DNA of 36,494 bases from JAUVAV01 sp965371665 (GCA_965371665.1 CBDUZI010000021.1:1-36494), one strand, 5' to 3'. Counted from the stretch's first letter, positions 7,054 to 16,389 are shown. A program made the numbers and translations. The notes: generated by a model from the sequence alone, not told the origin.

Positions 7054-9182
7054 GTCACTAAGGTTCCGGTTTTCCTGTCGGAACGAGTTAATTCCAAAGG
7101 AAGAATAAAGGTAAAAGCGCTTCCCTGGTCAGGCTTGGATTCAACCCAAAGTTTTCCGCCATGGGCCTCTACCAGGTAACGTACGATGGTAAGTCCTAAT
7201 CCCGATCCGTCTTGGACATTAGTATATTCCGTTAGGCGAAAAAAAGGTTCGAAAATTTCTTCCAGCTTGTCGGCGGGAATACCCTTGCCTTCATCCTCCA
7301 GGCAGAAGGCTAGGGCGGGATACATCCCGGGAATATTCAGGTTAATATTGGAATGGTTCCATTTTTTCCGGAAATGCGGCCGGGCAACTTTTTTAACCGA
7401 AAGAGTAATTTTTCCGGTAGTATATTTAACCGCGTTGGATATTAGTTTATGAATGGCCTGATGCATTTTCTGCCGATCGGCGATCAGCCGCGGGAGTTTT
7501 TCTCCCAGTTGCAAATTGATTTCACGTTGGTATTGAATTCTCGCCTCCTTAACAATAGAGTTGACCAGTTCGCCGGCTTCCACGGTGATCAAATTCAGGG
7601 ACATTTTCCCGGCTTCAATATTGGTAAGTTCCAGCATATCGTTCAAAATATGGGTTAATCGGAGGGATTCCCGGTAAATATTATTCAAGTATTTGCGCTG
7701 AGTCGATTCGGTCAGCTTTCTCTCGACTAATAAGCTGGAAAACCCCAGAATACTTGTCATGGGGTTGCGCATGCTATGGCTGGCGATCGCGACAAATTCC
7801 GATTTCATGCGGTTGACTTCTTTGGCATGGCTGATATCTTCGATGATTAATCCCCGGCCGATAAAGCGGTTTTCATGGTCTTTCACCGGAAACATGGTCA
7901 AACGAATATCCTTTACCTCGGGCCGATATAAAGTAAATTTCAATACAGGATGGTCTGAAATATTCGTCAAGGCCTGAAGATAGGAACTCTGCAAAACGCA
8001 GGAATCCTTGACGTTAGCCAGAAGACGTTCGGGTACTATGGAGGCGGACAATCCGGTTAATATGTGAACCGGTTCTTGCAGATAGCGGGCAGCCTGTTCG
8101 TTGATAAAAATGATTTCCTCATGAAAATTAAATAAAATCAGTCCATCAGAAATGGAGTTAATAATGGCATCCAGCTTGCCCTTTTCCTGGGTTAAGTTCT
8201 CGTAAAACTTGGCGTTTTCCAAAGCTACGGCGGTAATCCGCGCCAGAGTTTCAATTTGCTGGAGTTCCGTCTGGGAAAAACGGCGCATTTTCAAGTCATG
8301 AAGAGAAACCACACCGTAGGTTCCTTGACGTCCGATCAGGGGAGCATATAGAGAATGGCATTCCGGAGAATCGGCAGCCCGGCCAGGCTTGCGTCCCCGG
8401 GAATTATTCTCCGGAACGGGAATCGTTATATCCTCCCTGCGAAAAGGCGCATCAACCATTGCCAGTCCCCGGCCTTCTTTCAGGCAGCGCTGGATGGTAC
8501 CCTGCAGCACCGACCAACGAGCTTTATGCTTAAAACGGGAGGATAAACCGGTGATATGTTGAGGATAAAGCTCTTTCTCCCGCTCGTCCATAAGGAAAAT
8601 TCCGGATATTTTCACGTTATAAAACCGGCAGAGATAGTCCAGCAGGATTTTACAGAATTCCCGGATATTTAGATTATAAGAAACAGCTTCCACCAGCTTG
8701 AACAGCGACAAGAATTTATGTTTTAAAAAAGATTGCTGGACCAGGATAATATTATCCTGAAATTGCAGATAGGGATTGACCACTCCCAATTCTATCCGGT
8801 CGAAAAGCCGGCACATTTGAGTATCGAATTTTAACAATTGCCGGGTTGGAATATCCGGATGCTTCCGGCAGGCCTTCCGGATATAGCGGTAAATTACTTC
8901 CCTCGCCAATTGGAATATTCCAATCACTTGGGAAAGCGGATATCCCTGCCGGGCGCCCTGTTCGCCCAGGTCGGTTAAGGCCATATCCAGTTCTTGGTCA
9001 TTGGGTTGCCGGCCTCGCAACGCCTGAAGAATTAATTTGATAGGCGGCTCCGCGGAACGCCGGATATTTATGAGTTCGACATTCTGGCGGTGCTTTTTAA
9101 AACGCAGGGGGAATTCCGCGAGGATATCCTCCAGAATATGTTCTAGGTTTTGTTCTAAAAAAGCCACCAACGCTTGCCGCAC
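7050..9182 (-). CDS. Cytoplasmic sensor histidine kinase (helical N-domain, GAF, PAS, HisKA, HATPase)
   Basis: The protein has 710 residues and no membrane segment. Residues 1-150 are a helical domain resembling the RsbRD N-terminal/HK N-terminal type. A GAF domain covers about 165-325 and a PAS domain about 335-455. HisKA follows (H469 in ASHSMRNPMTSILGF), then an HATPase domain with the N box (ISNAVKY), G1 (DEGKGIPADKL) and GSGLGLTIV. The residue after the phospho-accepting His is Ser, where HisKA kinases usually have Glu or Asp, and LRTP is replaced by MRNP; activity may be altered. The start is GTG at 9182, with GAGGGGGTGA about 7 bases upstream. It follows the second kinase by 15 bases and overlaps tgt by 4. 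Confidence 0.88.
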   Translation of the reverse strand: MRQALVAFLEQNLEHILEDILAEFPLRFKKHRQNVELINIRRSAEPPIKLILQALRGRQPNDQELDMALTDLGEQGARQGYPLSQVIGIFQLAREVIYRYIRKACRKHPDIPTRQLLKFDTQMCRLFDRIELGVVNPYLQFQDNIILVQQSFLKHKFLSLFKLVEAVSYNLNIREFCKILLDYLCRFYNVKISGIFLMDEREKELYPQHITGLSSRFKHKARWSVLQGTIQRCLKEGRGLAMVDAPFRREDITIPVPENNSRGRKPGRAADSPECHSLYAPLIGRQGTYGVVSLHDLKMRRFSQTELQQIETLARITAVALENAKFYENLTQEKGKLDAIINSISDGLILFNFHEEIIFINEQAARYLQEPVHILTGLSASIVPERLLANVKDSCVLQSSYLQALTNISDHPVLKFTLYRPEVKDIRLTMFPVKDHENRFIGRGLIIEDISHAKEVNRMKSEFVAIASHSMRNPMTSILGFSSLLVERKLTESTQRKYLNNIYRESLRLTHILNDMLELTNIEAGKMSLNLITVEAGELVNSIVKEARIQYQREINLQLGEKLPRLIADRQKMHQAIHKLISNAVKYTTGKITLSVKKVARPHFRKKWNHSNINLNIPGMYPALAFCLEDEGKGIPADKLEEIFEPFFRLTEYTNVQDGSGLGLTIVRYLVEAHGGKLWVESKPDQGSAFTFILPLELTRSDRKTGTLVT

Positions 9183-9197
9183 GCACGCTCACCCCCT

Positions 9198-11237
9198 CTA
9201 AGTCCGCTCGACCGGTAAAAGCACGGAAAACACCGTTTGCTTGCCTGGTTCGCTGAACGCCCAAACCCGGCCGCCATGGGCCTCTACTATACGTTTGACA
9301 ATTGCCAAACCCAGCCCGGTGCCACGGATGGTATGAACCTCGGTTTCTACGCGGTGAAACGGAATGAAAATCATGGAAAGCTGATCCTGAGGGATGCCCT
9401 GACCGAAATCCGTCACTTTCAACTCTATGGCCGGTAGAATTATATCCAATTCCTCAATATTGATTCCCCATTCCGGATCCGCTTGCCGCCGGGCGATAAC
9501 ATCAATCAATACTTCCCTTCCGGCAGCGGAATATTTATCGGCATTGGAAAGGAGGTTCCATAAAACCTGGGTTATTTTATCTTGATCCGCGGTTACGCAC
9601 TGAGGATTTCCGCTAATGCGTACATGCAGATCACGGCGGTCCTTAAGCTGCGCCCGGAAATTCTCAACTACCTCATTGACCAAATCCACAATCCGAATTT
9701 GTTTCTTTTCCAGAATACCTTCCCCGCTTTCCAGATAACTGATATCCAGCATGTCGTTAAGTATACGGGTTAAACGTTCCGCCTCGCTGTGGATTTGGGT
9801 GGTATACCGCTTCACAACATCCCCCGGCAGGTCTTTAAGCAGCATTAGTTCGGAAAAACCCAGAATGCTGGTCATGGGCGTTCGCAGTTCATGGCTGGCA
9901 ATTGAAACGAACTCGGATTTAAGCCGTTCCACGGCCCGTTCATGCGTGATGTCTTCCAGTAATATTCCCCGGCCGGCATAGGCTCCGGAGAGATCCCGCA
10001 CGGGAAAAAACTTCAAACGAATATCTATGCGTTTCGCCGCGGTCATAGTATATTCCAGTATGGAGGGACGAGTCGGGTTTAGTTCAGCATGCTCCAATTT
10101 CCGCCGCAGGATTTCCGAATTCTCGACCTTAGCCAGGATGTAATCATTAACCACGCTCAGGGGATGATTGAGCAGATCCTGGATACGCCTTCCCAAATAC
10201 TGGGCGCCATGAGCGTTCAGATAGGCAATCTTGCCGTGGGGATCCACCAGCATCAATCCCTCGGTCATGGACTGTACAATGGCCTCAAAACGGCTTTTTT
10301 CTTCCATGATTTCTTTATCCAGCACGGTCTTTTCAATCACAATGGCTTTTAATTGCAATTCGCGCTGCAGCAGCAGGTTCCAGCCCAGCACAATAGTGGC
10401 AACCAGCAGCGAGGCGCCGACAAAGATCATTATCCAACGAATAAACCGGCGCGAAACGACTGGTTGTGAATGCCCGCCCTCTCCAAACCACTGATAGGAA
10501 ATTCGCGCCTGTTTACCTGATTTCTCAAGTTCCCGGAACGCGTATTTTATTTGTTGGGCCAGTTTGCGCTGGTCCTTCCGGACCAACATTCCGAATCGGG
10601 ATATAGCAACCTCAGTGCCGATAATTTTAAATCTTTCATTTAAACCACGTTTGCCCAGATAGCGAAGCCCGCTTAAGCGTTCACCGATATAGGCATCAAC
10701 TTCCTCCTCCCAAAGCAGGCGGAAAGCTTCGGCGTAATGGTCCACGGTAAAGAAATAATGTTTTCCCAAGAGCCGTAAACGTTCATAGGCCGGATCGTCT
10801 TTTAGAATAACTATCTTTTTGCCTTCCAAATCTTCCAGGTTAGCCATATCATAACGCTCGCTTCTGACGAAAATCACCGAGGGGCTTTCAAGATAGATTG
10901 CGGCAAAAGTGAAATCCCGGGCCAGGTGGGAAGTATAACGGACAAAATGAAGACAATCCAGTTCACCCTGGATTAAAGCTTTGAGATTTTCATCCTGGCT
11001 AGCCGGATAAAAAAGCACATTATCAATTGCCAGGATTTCTCCGGCCGCCCGTATGACATCTACTGAGAAACCGGTATATACTCCGGAATCGTCAAAATAG
11101 GTATAGGGAGCCACATCTAAAGGCCCGCCGATGACTATGCGGTCTCGGGCAGCCGAAGTATCCAATTGGGCATGGCCGAAAAATGGAAGCAGCAGTATGG
11201 TTAGGATAACCGCCGAACCACGGTAAAAACGGAGCAT
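9198..11237 (-). CDS. Membrane sensor histidine kinase with periplasmic solute-binding domain
   Basis: The protein has 679 residues. A signal peptide (1-23) precedes a family-3 solute-binding-protein fold (about 33-255; IVIGGPLDVAPYTYFDDSG, FSVDVIRAA, LEDLEGKKIVILKDDPAY). A membrane helix (about 268-290) is followed by a PAS domain (about 315-432), HisKA (H449 in ASHELRTPMTSILGF) and HATPase (LLSNADKYS, DFGQGIP, GTGLGLAIV). This BvgS/EvgS-like layout suggests sensing of a small amino-acid-like ligand in the periplasm; the ligand cannot be told. It carries no receiver or Hpt domain. The ATG overlaps the TAA of the KaiC-REC gene (TAATG), so the two are translationally coupled. The REC domain upstream is a likely phosphotransfer partner, by inference. 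Confidence 0.9.
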   Translation of the reverse strand: MLRFYRGSAVILTILLLPFFGHAQLDTSAARDRIVIGGPLDVAPYTYFDDSGVYTGFSVDVIRAAGEILAIDNVLFYPASQDENLKALIQGELDCLHFVRYTSHLARDFTFAAIYLESPSVIFVRSERYDMANLEDLEGKKIVILKDDPAYERLRLLGKHYFFTVDHYAEAFRLLWEEEVDAYIGERLSGLRYLGKRGLNERFKIIGTEVAISRFGMLVRKDQRKLAQQIKYAFRELEKSGKQARISYQWFGEGGHSQPVVSRRFIRWIMIFVGASLLVATIVLGWNLLLQRELQLKAIVIEKTVLDKEIMEEKSRFEAIVQSMTEGLMLVDPHGKIAYLNAHGAQYLGRRIQDLLNHPLSVVNDYILAKVENSEILRRKLEHAELNPTRPSILEYTMTAAKRIDIRLKFFPVRDLSGAYAGRGILLEDITHERAVERLKSEFVSIASHELRTPMTSILGFSELMLLKDLPGDVVKRYTTQIHSEAERLTRILNDMLDISYLESGEGILEKKQIRIVDLVNEVVENFRAQLKDRRDLHVRISGNPQCVTADQDKITQVLWNLLSNADKYSAAGREVLIDVIARRQADPEWGINIEELDIILPAIELKVTDFGQGIPQDQLSMIFIPFHRVETEVHTIRGTGLGLAIVKRIVEAHGGRVWAFSEPGKQTVFSVLLPVERT

Positions 11238-13072
11238 TAATTTTTCCTCTTCGAGTACACTCTCCTGAGAATCATTTTAACGCGGGCAACCAGTTCCTGG
11301 GGAGAGAAAGGCTTGGTAATATAATCGTCGGCTCCGATTTTTAACCCCCGCACCTTGGATTCTATTTCGCCCTTGGCAGAAAGCATTATCACGGGAATGT
11401 CCATGGTGGCGGAATCGGCTTTAATGCGTTGGCAGACCTCGAAACCGTTCAATTTAGGCAGCATTAAATCCAGGAGGATGAGCCCCGGGCCTTCGGTCAT
11501 GGCAATCTGAAGCGCGCTCTCGCCGTCGCCGCAGGAAAGCAGAGTAAAGCGCTCGTCACGAAAACTGGCTTTGATCAGTTCCACCATCTGGGAATCATCG
11601 TCCACGATCAAAATCTTTGTCGGTTCCGCTCCGGAAAGACGGCGGGGCATACCGTTTAAGATTCCCTCGTAACTTAAAAACGGCTCGCCGATTCCGACAC
11701 CGCTGTCGGTAATGAGTAGTTCCCTTAAACTTCTATCATGCGAGGAGCCCCGCTGTTTGATAATCATAATCGCCTTGCGAATACTGCCCTCGATTTCAGC
11801 CAGCCGCAGCAAGATTACAGTGTCCACCAGGTAGTAGAGCTTATCGTCGCTGAGTTTGAAATCATTTACCATCTCGGGAATTTCCGAAGTACAGAGGGTG
11901 GTAACCCGGGCCTCCTGCAGTATATGCACCATGGTTTGAAACGTAAGATGCACCATTCCGGAGGAGCAAGCTACGCTGTTTAAAAAAGAGATGGGATCGA
12001 TAACCAGGCGCTTAGGGCGGATTTCATTCAGGTGCCGCCGCAGGAGATGAAGAAATTCACCCTCGCTTAAACCCGCGCTGGGAATATTTAGCAGCGTGAG
12101 ACGCTCTTCCTGGACGGCCGCATCGAGTTCCAAACCCAGAGCGCGGGCATGCCGCAGCAGATTGCCGCCCTGTTCCTCCATGGAAAAATAAAGACAGGTC
12201 TCACCGGATTTCAAGCCTTGGGCCAGAAAGTGAAGCGCCAGATTAGTCTTGCCGGTTCCGGAAGTTCCGGCGATTAATACCGTCTGACCATCGAAAAAAC
12301 CTCCGCTGAGCATATCATTCAAGCCCGTGACGCCTGTATCGATGCGGCACGACTCTTTAGCCGCCTCACTGGTAGCCACGGTTATTTGGCATGGCAAAGC
12401 GGTAGGATAAACTTCCACTCCTTCTTCCGTAATTTCAAAAGGATGTTGGCCGTGCAGATGGCGCTGTCCGCGGGCTTTTAAGACCTCGATCAGCCGGCGC
12501 CGCTGGTAATCGCGAACCAGATCGAAATGCAAACGAATATAGCAATCCACGGAATACATACCCCAGGCGGCCAGCTTTGCTTCCTCTATGTCCTTAACTA
12601 GAAAACTCGTTATTCCCTGCCGTTTAAACCCGTTAATAAAGCGGTTGATTAAATCACGATGATTGGCAGTATCTCCATTAACCCGGATTAAAAAATTAAT
12701 CGAGTCTACCAGAACACGCCGGATGCCCATATCATGAGTTAACTGGTCAAACAAACCACCGGGACGTTCCATTTCCTGGCTGAGCACTTTAGGCGAGGTG
12801 ATAATGATTTTTAATTTTTGATCCTTTTCGAGTTGTTTAAGATCCCAACCGAAATTCAGGGCGTCGCGATAATACTGCGCGGGAAATTCCTCAAAAGTAA
12901 TGATAAGACCAGGTTGGCCCTCGGCAATGCCCTGGAGAATGAACTGCATTCCCAGCGTGGTTTTCCCCGTTCCCGGAAGCCCCTCGACCATTACACTTTC
13001 GCCTTCCAGAATACCGCCGAGTAAAATTTCGTCCAAGCCGGAAACACCGGTTTTTATTTTGGTGGTTGCCAA
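11237..13072 (-). CDS. KaiC-like double ATPase fused to a C-terminal receiver domain
   Basis: The protein has 611 residues. Two RecA/KaiC domains are present: CI with Walker A GLPGTGKT (31-38) and catalytic E61-E62, and CII with GTSGTGKT (269-276) and E299-E300. A receiver domain (about 485-611) follows, with D491-D493, phospho-acceptor D535, S565 and K587. In the CII stretch aligned to the clock KaiC phosphosites (Ser431-Thr432), this protein has Tyr413-Tyr414, so clock-type autophosphorylation is not expected there. The start is TTG at 13072, set by GAGGTGA 6 bases upstream and the KIKTGVSGLDEILLGG motif. It is the first gene of an operon with two histidine kinases. A phosphorelay-controlled KaiC ATPase is the inference; the output is unknown. 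Confidence 0.92.
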   Translation of the reverse strand: MATTKIKTGVSGLDEILLGGILEGESVMVEGLPGTGKTTLGMQFILQGIAEGQPGLIITFEEFPAQYYRDALNFGWDLKQLEKDQKLKIIITSPKVLSQEMERPGGLFDQLTHDMGIRRVLVDSINFLIRVNGDTANHRDLINRFINGFKRQGITSFLVKDIEEAKLAAWGMYSVDCYIRLHFDLVRDYQRRRLIEVLKARGQRHLHGQHPFEITEEGVEVYPTALPCQITVATSEAAKESCRIDTGVTGLNDMLSGGFFDGQTVLIAGTSGTGKTNLALHFLAQGLKSGETCLYFSMEEQGGNLLRHARALGLELDAAVQEERLTLLNIPSAGLSEGEFLHLLRRHLNEIRPKRLVIDPISFLNSVACSSGMVHLTFQTMVHILQEARVTTLCTSEIPEMVNDFKLSDDKLYYLVDTVILLRLAEIEGSIRKAIMIIKQRGSSHDRSLRELLITDSGVGIGEPFLSYEGILNGMPRRLSGAEPTKILIVDDDSQMVELIKASFRDERFTLLSCGDGESALQIAMTEGPGLILLDLMLPKLNGFEVCQRIKADSATMDIPVIMLSAKGEIESKVRGLKIGADDYITKPFSPQELVARVKMILRRVYSKRKN

Positions 13073-13103
13073 AATCCGTCACCTCGCCTTATTAATTTTA
13101 GAA

Positions 13104-13133
13104 ATTATATCATTCTTATGGGAAAACCGGCAA
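13104..13133 (-). promoter_or_regulatory. Promoter of the KaiC-kinase-tgt operon
   Basis: On the minus strand, -35 TTGCCG (13128-13133), an 18-base spacer, and an extended -10 TGATATAAT (hexamer at 13104-13109). The predicted start near 13097 leaves a 25-base leader containing the ribosome site of the TTG-initiated gene. Confidence 0.6.
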
Positions 13134-13261
13134 GATATTTTACATTAGGAGCCTGCGGAAGGCAGATTGTAACTCATATTGCAACATAAGTATTTATTGG
13201 CAGAAAGAGATTTTATCCTTCTTTGAGAAGCTTTTTCAAAATACTGGAAACACAAAAGCTC

Positions 13262-13374
13262 GTCACCCCGGACTTGATCCCTGGACTAAATCATCCAGGA
13301 CAGGCCGGGGCCCAGAAAATTCTTCGTTTGCAAGAATAAGTCCTGGATTCCGGCTAAAGGATTGCCGGAATGAC
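13262..13374. repeat. Paired GTCAYYCCGG palindromes with 25-bp hairpin insert
   Basis: The left arm begins GTCACCCCGG and the right arm ends TTGCCGGAATGAC, the same stem-pair layout found inside families B, C and D. At 13280-13304 the apex of the left stem carries the 25-base CCTGGA...TCCAGGACAGG insert. This is the main content of the gap 13073-13495. The rest (13134-13261 and 13375-13495) shows no gene. Confidence 0.65.
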
Positions 13375-13495
13375 GACCTAAAAAGACTCTGAAATCGGCT
13401 TTATGACTCAGTGCCTGTGATTAGGGTTACTAACGACATAAAAATGTTGCACTTGTGATTACAATTCACCAGAATCGCAGCGGTGTGATAACTAT

Positions 13496-13891
13496 TTAGT
13501 AAGTTTTAATCGAGTGTTTATCAGCGGTTTGTTTCAGCGTCTTATCCATCGTAAAGAGAATCCCATTATTTCGGCGGGTTAAAACCAGAAAAAACATATC
13601 ATAGACCGTTTTCCGGGTCTGGCAGGCTAAAGCAAAGGCTTCCTGGTACATCTCCTTCTCGTTGAAATAATCATCAGGCAGGGCAACAGCATTTTTGATG
13701 GCTTCTTCGCATTGTTTGATCGGCATGTGGTTGAGGTTATGATATTTCCAGAAAACATTGGTGATTTCTGATATATAAAGCTACGGCGAGATTACCCAAT
13801 CCGCTTTTAAAATCCCTTCTCCCAGCTTATCCGCACTTTTCTTTCGCAGTATAATTTCAACCGCAGCACTGGTATCCAGAACTGCGATCAT
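13496..13891 (-). pseudogene. VapC-type PIN-domain toxin with in-frame amber codon
   Basis: Reading from ATG 13891 gives MIAVLDTSAAVEIILRKK, a PIN-domain N-terminus, up to codon 36, then TAG (13781-13783). The same frame then continues as LYISEITNVFWKYHN and runs to a normal end (ILFTMDKTLKQTADKH) at 13496. With the stop replaced (GAG to TAG would restore ...VISPELYISE), the product is 131 residues, normal for VapC-type RNases. It contains the expected acidic residues (D6, the Glu of SEITN, the Asp of FTMDK). The ATG overlaps the antitoxin stop (ATGA). The 76-residue ORF from 13726 is only the C-terminal part. The toxin is probably inactive, unless the base is an assembly error or the stop is suppressed. 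Confidence 0.8.
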
Positions 13892-14136
13892 CGCTTCCGG
13901 TCCTCACGGATAAGTTTTACCGGATCCGGAAACGCAGCGCCCGTTAAAACGCCGGAACGACCGGCAATGTTCTGCAGTAACTGCCGGCGCCTTGCCTTGG
14001 GAGAAATACCGCAATTCAGGCCCTGGACCAGCACTATAACGGCTTCTTGTGCCAGACTCCGGTTTTCATTTTTTGCCAGTCTTTGAAGTTTGCGGTAGAT
14101 TATTTCGGGTAATTCTCTGACCTGTAAAGACGCCAT
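13888..14136 (-). CDS. Antitoxin, ribbon-helix-helix, VapB/FitA-like
   Basis: The protein has 82 residues. Its N-terminus MASLQVRELPEIIYRKLQRL and NENRSLAQEAVIVL match the FitA-like ribbon-helix-helix antitoxins, which bind DNA as dimers and neutralise a PIN RNase through the C-terminal tail. GGAGGT lies 8 bases before the ATG. The stop overlaps the toxin start by 4 bases. Its own promoter and a 10-base palindrome lie just upstream, fitting autoregulation. The frame is intact although the toxin is interrupted. Confidence 0.85.
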   Translation of the reverse strand: MASLQVRELPEIIYRKLQRLAKNENRSLAQEAVIVLVQGLNCGISPKARRRQLLQNIAGRSGVLTGAAFPDPVKLIREDRKR

Positions 14137-14164
14137 GGTTGTCTACCTCCTTTTATCACATCAA

Positions 14165-14193
14165 AGTATACTGCATTTTTCATACAATTGTAA
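14165..14193 (-). promoter_or_regulatory. Promoter and likely operator of the toxin-antitoxin pair
   Basis: On the minus strand, -35 TTACAA (14188-14193), a 17-base spacer and -10 TATACT (14165-14170). A perfect palindrome TACAATTGTA (14183-14192) overlaps the -35, a sensible site for the ribbon-helix-helix antitoxin. Confidence 0.6.
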
Positions 14194-14295
14194 GCACATT
14201 TTCTGGTCTTGAGGCGTTGCCTTGCCGAGCTGGAGCCCGGCGATCCCAGGGAGGGGAAAATTCTTTTTTCACAAGAGATACTAACTACGGATGGC

Positions 14296-16389
14296 TCAGG
14301 ACTGATTTTTTGACATGGTATCAGCCAATTGCGGATTGTATATGATTACCTGGTTTCGGCCCTGCTCTTTGGCCGCGTAAAGGGCCAGATCGGCCTCACG
14401 CAGCAGTTCTTCACGTTTATTCATTTCTTTACTAAACTCTGATACACCCAAGGAAACGGTGATCGAGACCTGGGGGACGTTCATGTCCCCGAGAAACTGG
14501 CATTCGGCAATGACTTGACGGACCCGCTCGGCTACAATCTGGGCTCCCTCGTTATTGGTCATAGGAAGAATAATCGCCAATTCTTCCCCGCCGTAACGCG
14601 AAACTATGTCGTTTTCACGAACCGTGCTGCGCGTTAAACCGGCAATCTCTTTCAAGGCTAAATCTCCGGCAATATGCCCATAGGTATCGTTATAGAGTTT
14701 GAAATGATCGATATCCAGCATTATCAGCGCGAGATCATTCTTATATCTTCTGCTGTTCATAAATTCGTCGGCGAAGCGAAGCTGAAAGAAACGATGATTG
14801 TACAGCCCGGTTAATCCGTCGGTAATGGATTGTTCCTTGACTTTTTGATACAAGCGGGCGTTTTCAATAGCCAACACTGTATGATTGGCCAAAGCGGAAA
14901 GCAATGCTATTTCGTCTTCCAGAAATTCGTGGGTTTCCCGCGTATCTCCAATGGCCATTAATCCCATCGCATGATCTTTAAGTATTAGGGGAATCACTAA
15001 AAGAGCATTGATTTCGAAATAATTGTCAAGAAATTTCTGGCAGAAATCCGTATCCTGATTAGACCGGATTTCTATGGCTTTATGTTCGGAAAGCGCTTGC
15101 ATAAACCGGGTACCTCGAATATGCTTGTAAGGCATGGACATTTTGATCATTTTTTCAGAAGAAAGGTTTAAACCTGAGACCGTCTCTAAATTCAGTCTAT
15201 TTTCGTCAAAAAGCCATACTGCGCAGCGATTTATACCAATACTCTCGGCCGCTTGATTCACCAGGAGATTGAGCACTTCGCGTAAATCCAGGGAAGAGTT
15301 GACTTGCTGAGAAAACTCATTTAAAATCTGCAAATGCGCGGACTTGCGCAGAATCAACTCGGATTGAGCCTCGGTAATGCGGTTTTTCTCCTCTAATTCT
15401 TTGGCGATTCTAGACTGTTCCTGGTAAAGCAGAACATTTTTTAAAGGCACGGCGATTTGGGAGGCGTATCGTGAAAATAATTCCTTCTCCTCCGGCGTAA
15501 AATCCGTTTCCCGGCTTTGATCAGCGGCTAATATTACCCCCAGTAATCTTTCTGAAAAAATAATCGGAACCGCCATGATTCTGGTAGCTTTGGTCAGGAA
15601 GGGCAATTTCTTCGCAGCTTTGGCGAATTTATTTTCAACTACCGGCTGAAGGGTTTGCGCGGCTTTCCCGATAGGCCCCTCTCCAAAACGGATGCTGTAC
15701 TCTCCGTAGGTTTCGCGTTCCTGGTTCCAAGCCCGTAAAAATAAGCGGGACGTCTCACCGGTTTTATCCTCCGGAGTCTCGGCCATGAAAAGAAAAGTTT
15801 CTTTGATCCGCAGCAGCATGCTGGCATGCAGCACGACTTTGTCAAGCAGCGTTTCCATGTCGAGTTCGGTCGAAAGACTCTGCGAGGTGTGAAATAAAAT
15901 TGAGCTTTCCAGGTTTTTTTCATTAAGTATCTTTTCGGAAGTCCGGAGATAGGTGCGGATAACTTCCAGCAGGGCGGTCAGCCACAACTTTTCCCAGGCC
16001 TCCAGTAAAGCATTGTGTCTACGCAGGGAAAACCATTCTTTAATCTTATCGAATATCATTTCCCTGATAATAAACCCCACAAAAATTACAGTTTCGAGGT
16101 TTCTCGCGGCCGCCGCCAGGTCTGGAGCACACTTCCGAAGATGCTTGATCGCTCTATCCGGATGGCCTTTAATAAACTCCTGTTGAGCAGGCAGAAAAGC
16201 CCGGCCGATTTTTTCAGCGATTAGAAGAAGATCGGTTTTTTTTTGCTTAAAGGGAATTTCAGCGGGAGGATGATCCAGATATTTTCCCAAGACCGAGAGC
16301 ATATCTTCCTGACTGGTTTCTACTTTCTGGAAAAGAGAAATCAGGTTTTTTTGCGTGGTTTTAGATTTTAAGGCTGATCTGATTTTCAT
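14296..16389 (-). CDS. GAF-GAF-GGDEF diguanylate cyclase
   Basis: The protein has 697 residues and no membrane segment. A helical N-terminal region (about 1-180) is followed by two GAF domains (about 190-325 and 365-520) and a GGDEF domain (about 530-690). The active-site loop is GGEEL (600-604). An inhibitory-site RxxD (R591-D594, REND) lies five residues before it, so product inhibition by c-di-GMP is expected. The protein should make c-di-GMP from two GTP in response to ligands of the GAF domains, which are unidentified. The ATG at 16389 has AGGA about 8 bases upstream. The gene stands alone between a family C element and the toxin-antitoxin promoter. Confidence 0.93.
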   Translation of the reverse strand: MKIRSALKSKTTQKNLISLFQKVETSQEDMLSVLGKYLDHPPAEIPFKQKKTDLLLIAEKIGRAFLPAQQEFIKGHPDRAIKHLRKCAPDLAAAARNLETVIFVGFIIREMIFDKIKEWFSLRRHNALLEAWEKLWLTALLEVIRTYLRTSEKILNEKNLESSILFHTSQSLSTELDMETLLDKVVLHASMLLRIKETFLFMAETPEDKTGETSRLFLRAWNQERETYGEYSIRFGEGPIGKAAQTLQPVVENKFAKAAKKLPFLTKATRIMAVPIIFSERLLGVILAADQSRETDFTPEEKELFSRYASQIAVPLKNVLLYQEQSRIAKELEEKNRITEAQSELILRKSAHLQILNEFSQQVNSSLDLREVLNLLVNQAAESIGINRCAVWLFDENRLNLETVSGLNLSSEKMIKMSMPYKHIRGTRFMQALSEHKAIEIRSNQDTDFCQKFLDNYFEINALLVIPLILKDHAMGLMAIGDTRETHEFLEDEIALLSALANHTVLAIENARLYQKVKEQSITDGLTGLYNHRFFQLRFADEFMNSRRYKNDLALIMLDIDHFKLYNDTYGHIAGDLALKEIAGLTRSTVRENDIVSRYGGEELAIILPMTNNEGAQIVAERVRQVIAECQFLGDMNVPQVSITVSLGVSEFSKEMNKREELLREADLALYAAKEQGRNQVIIYNPQLADTMSKNQS

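Noticed and set aside
13496..13726. 76-residue ORF as a separate small gene
   Set aside because: It is in the same frame as the PIN-domain start upstream and lacks its own ribosome site; it is the C-terminal part of the interrupted toxin.
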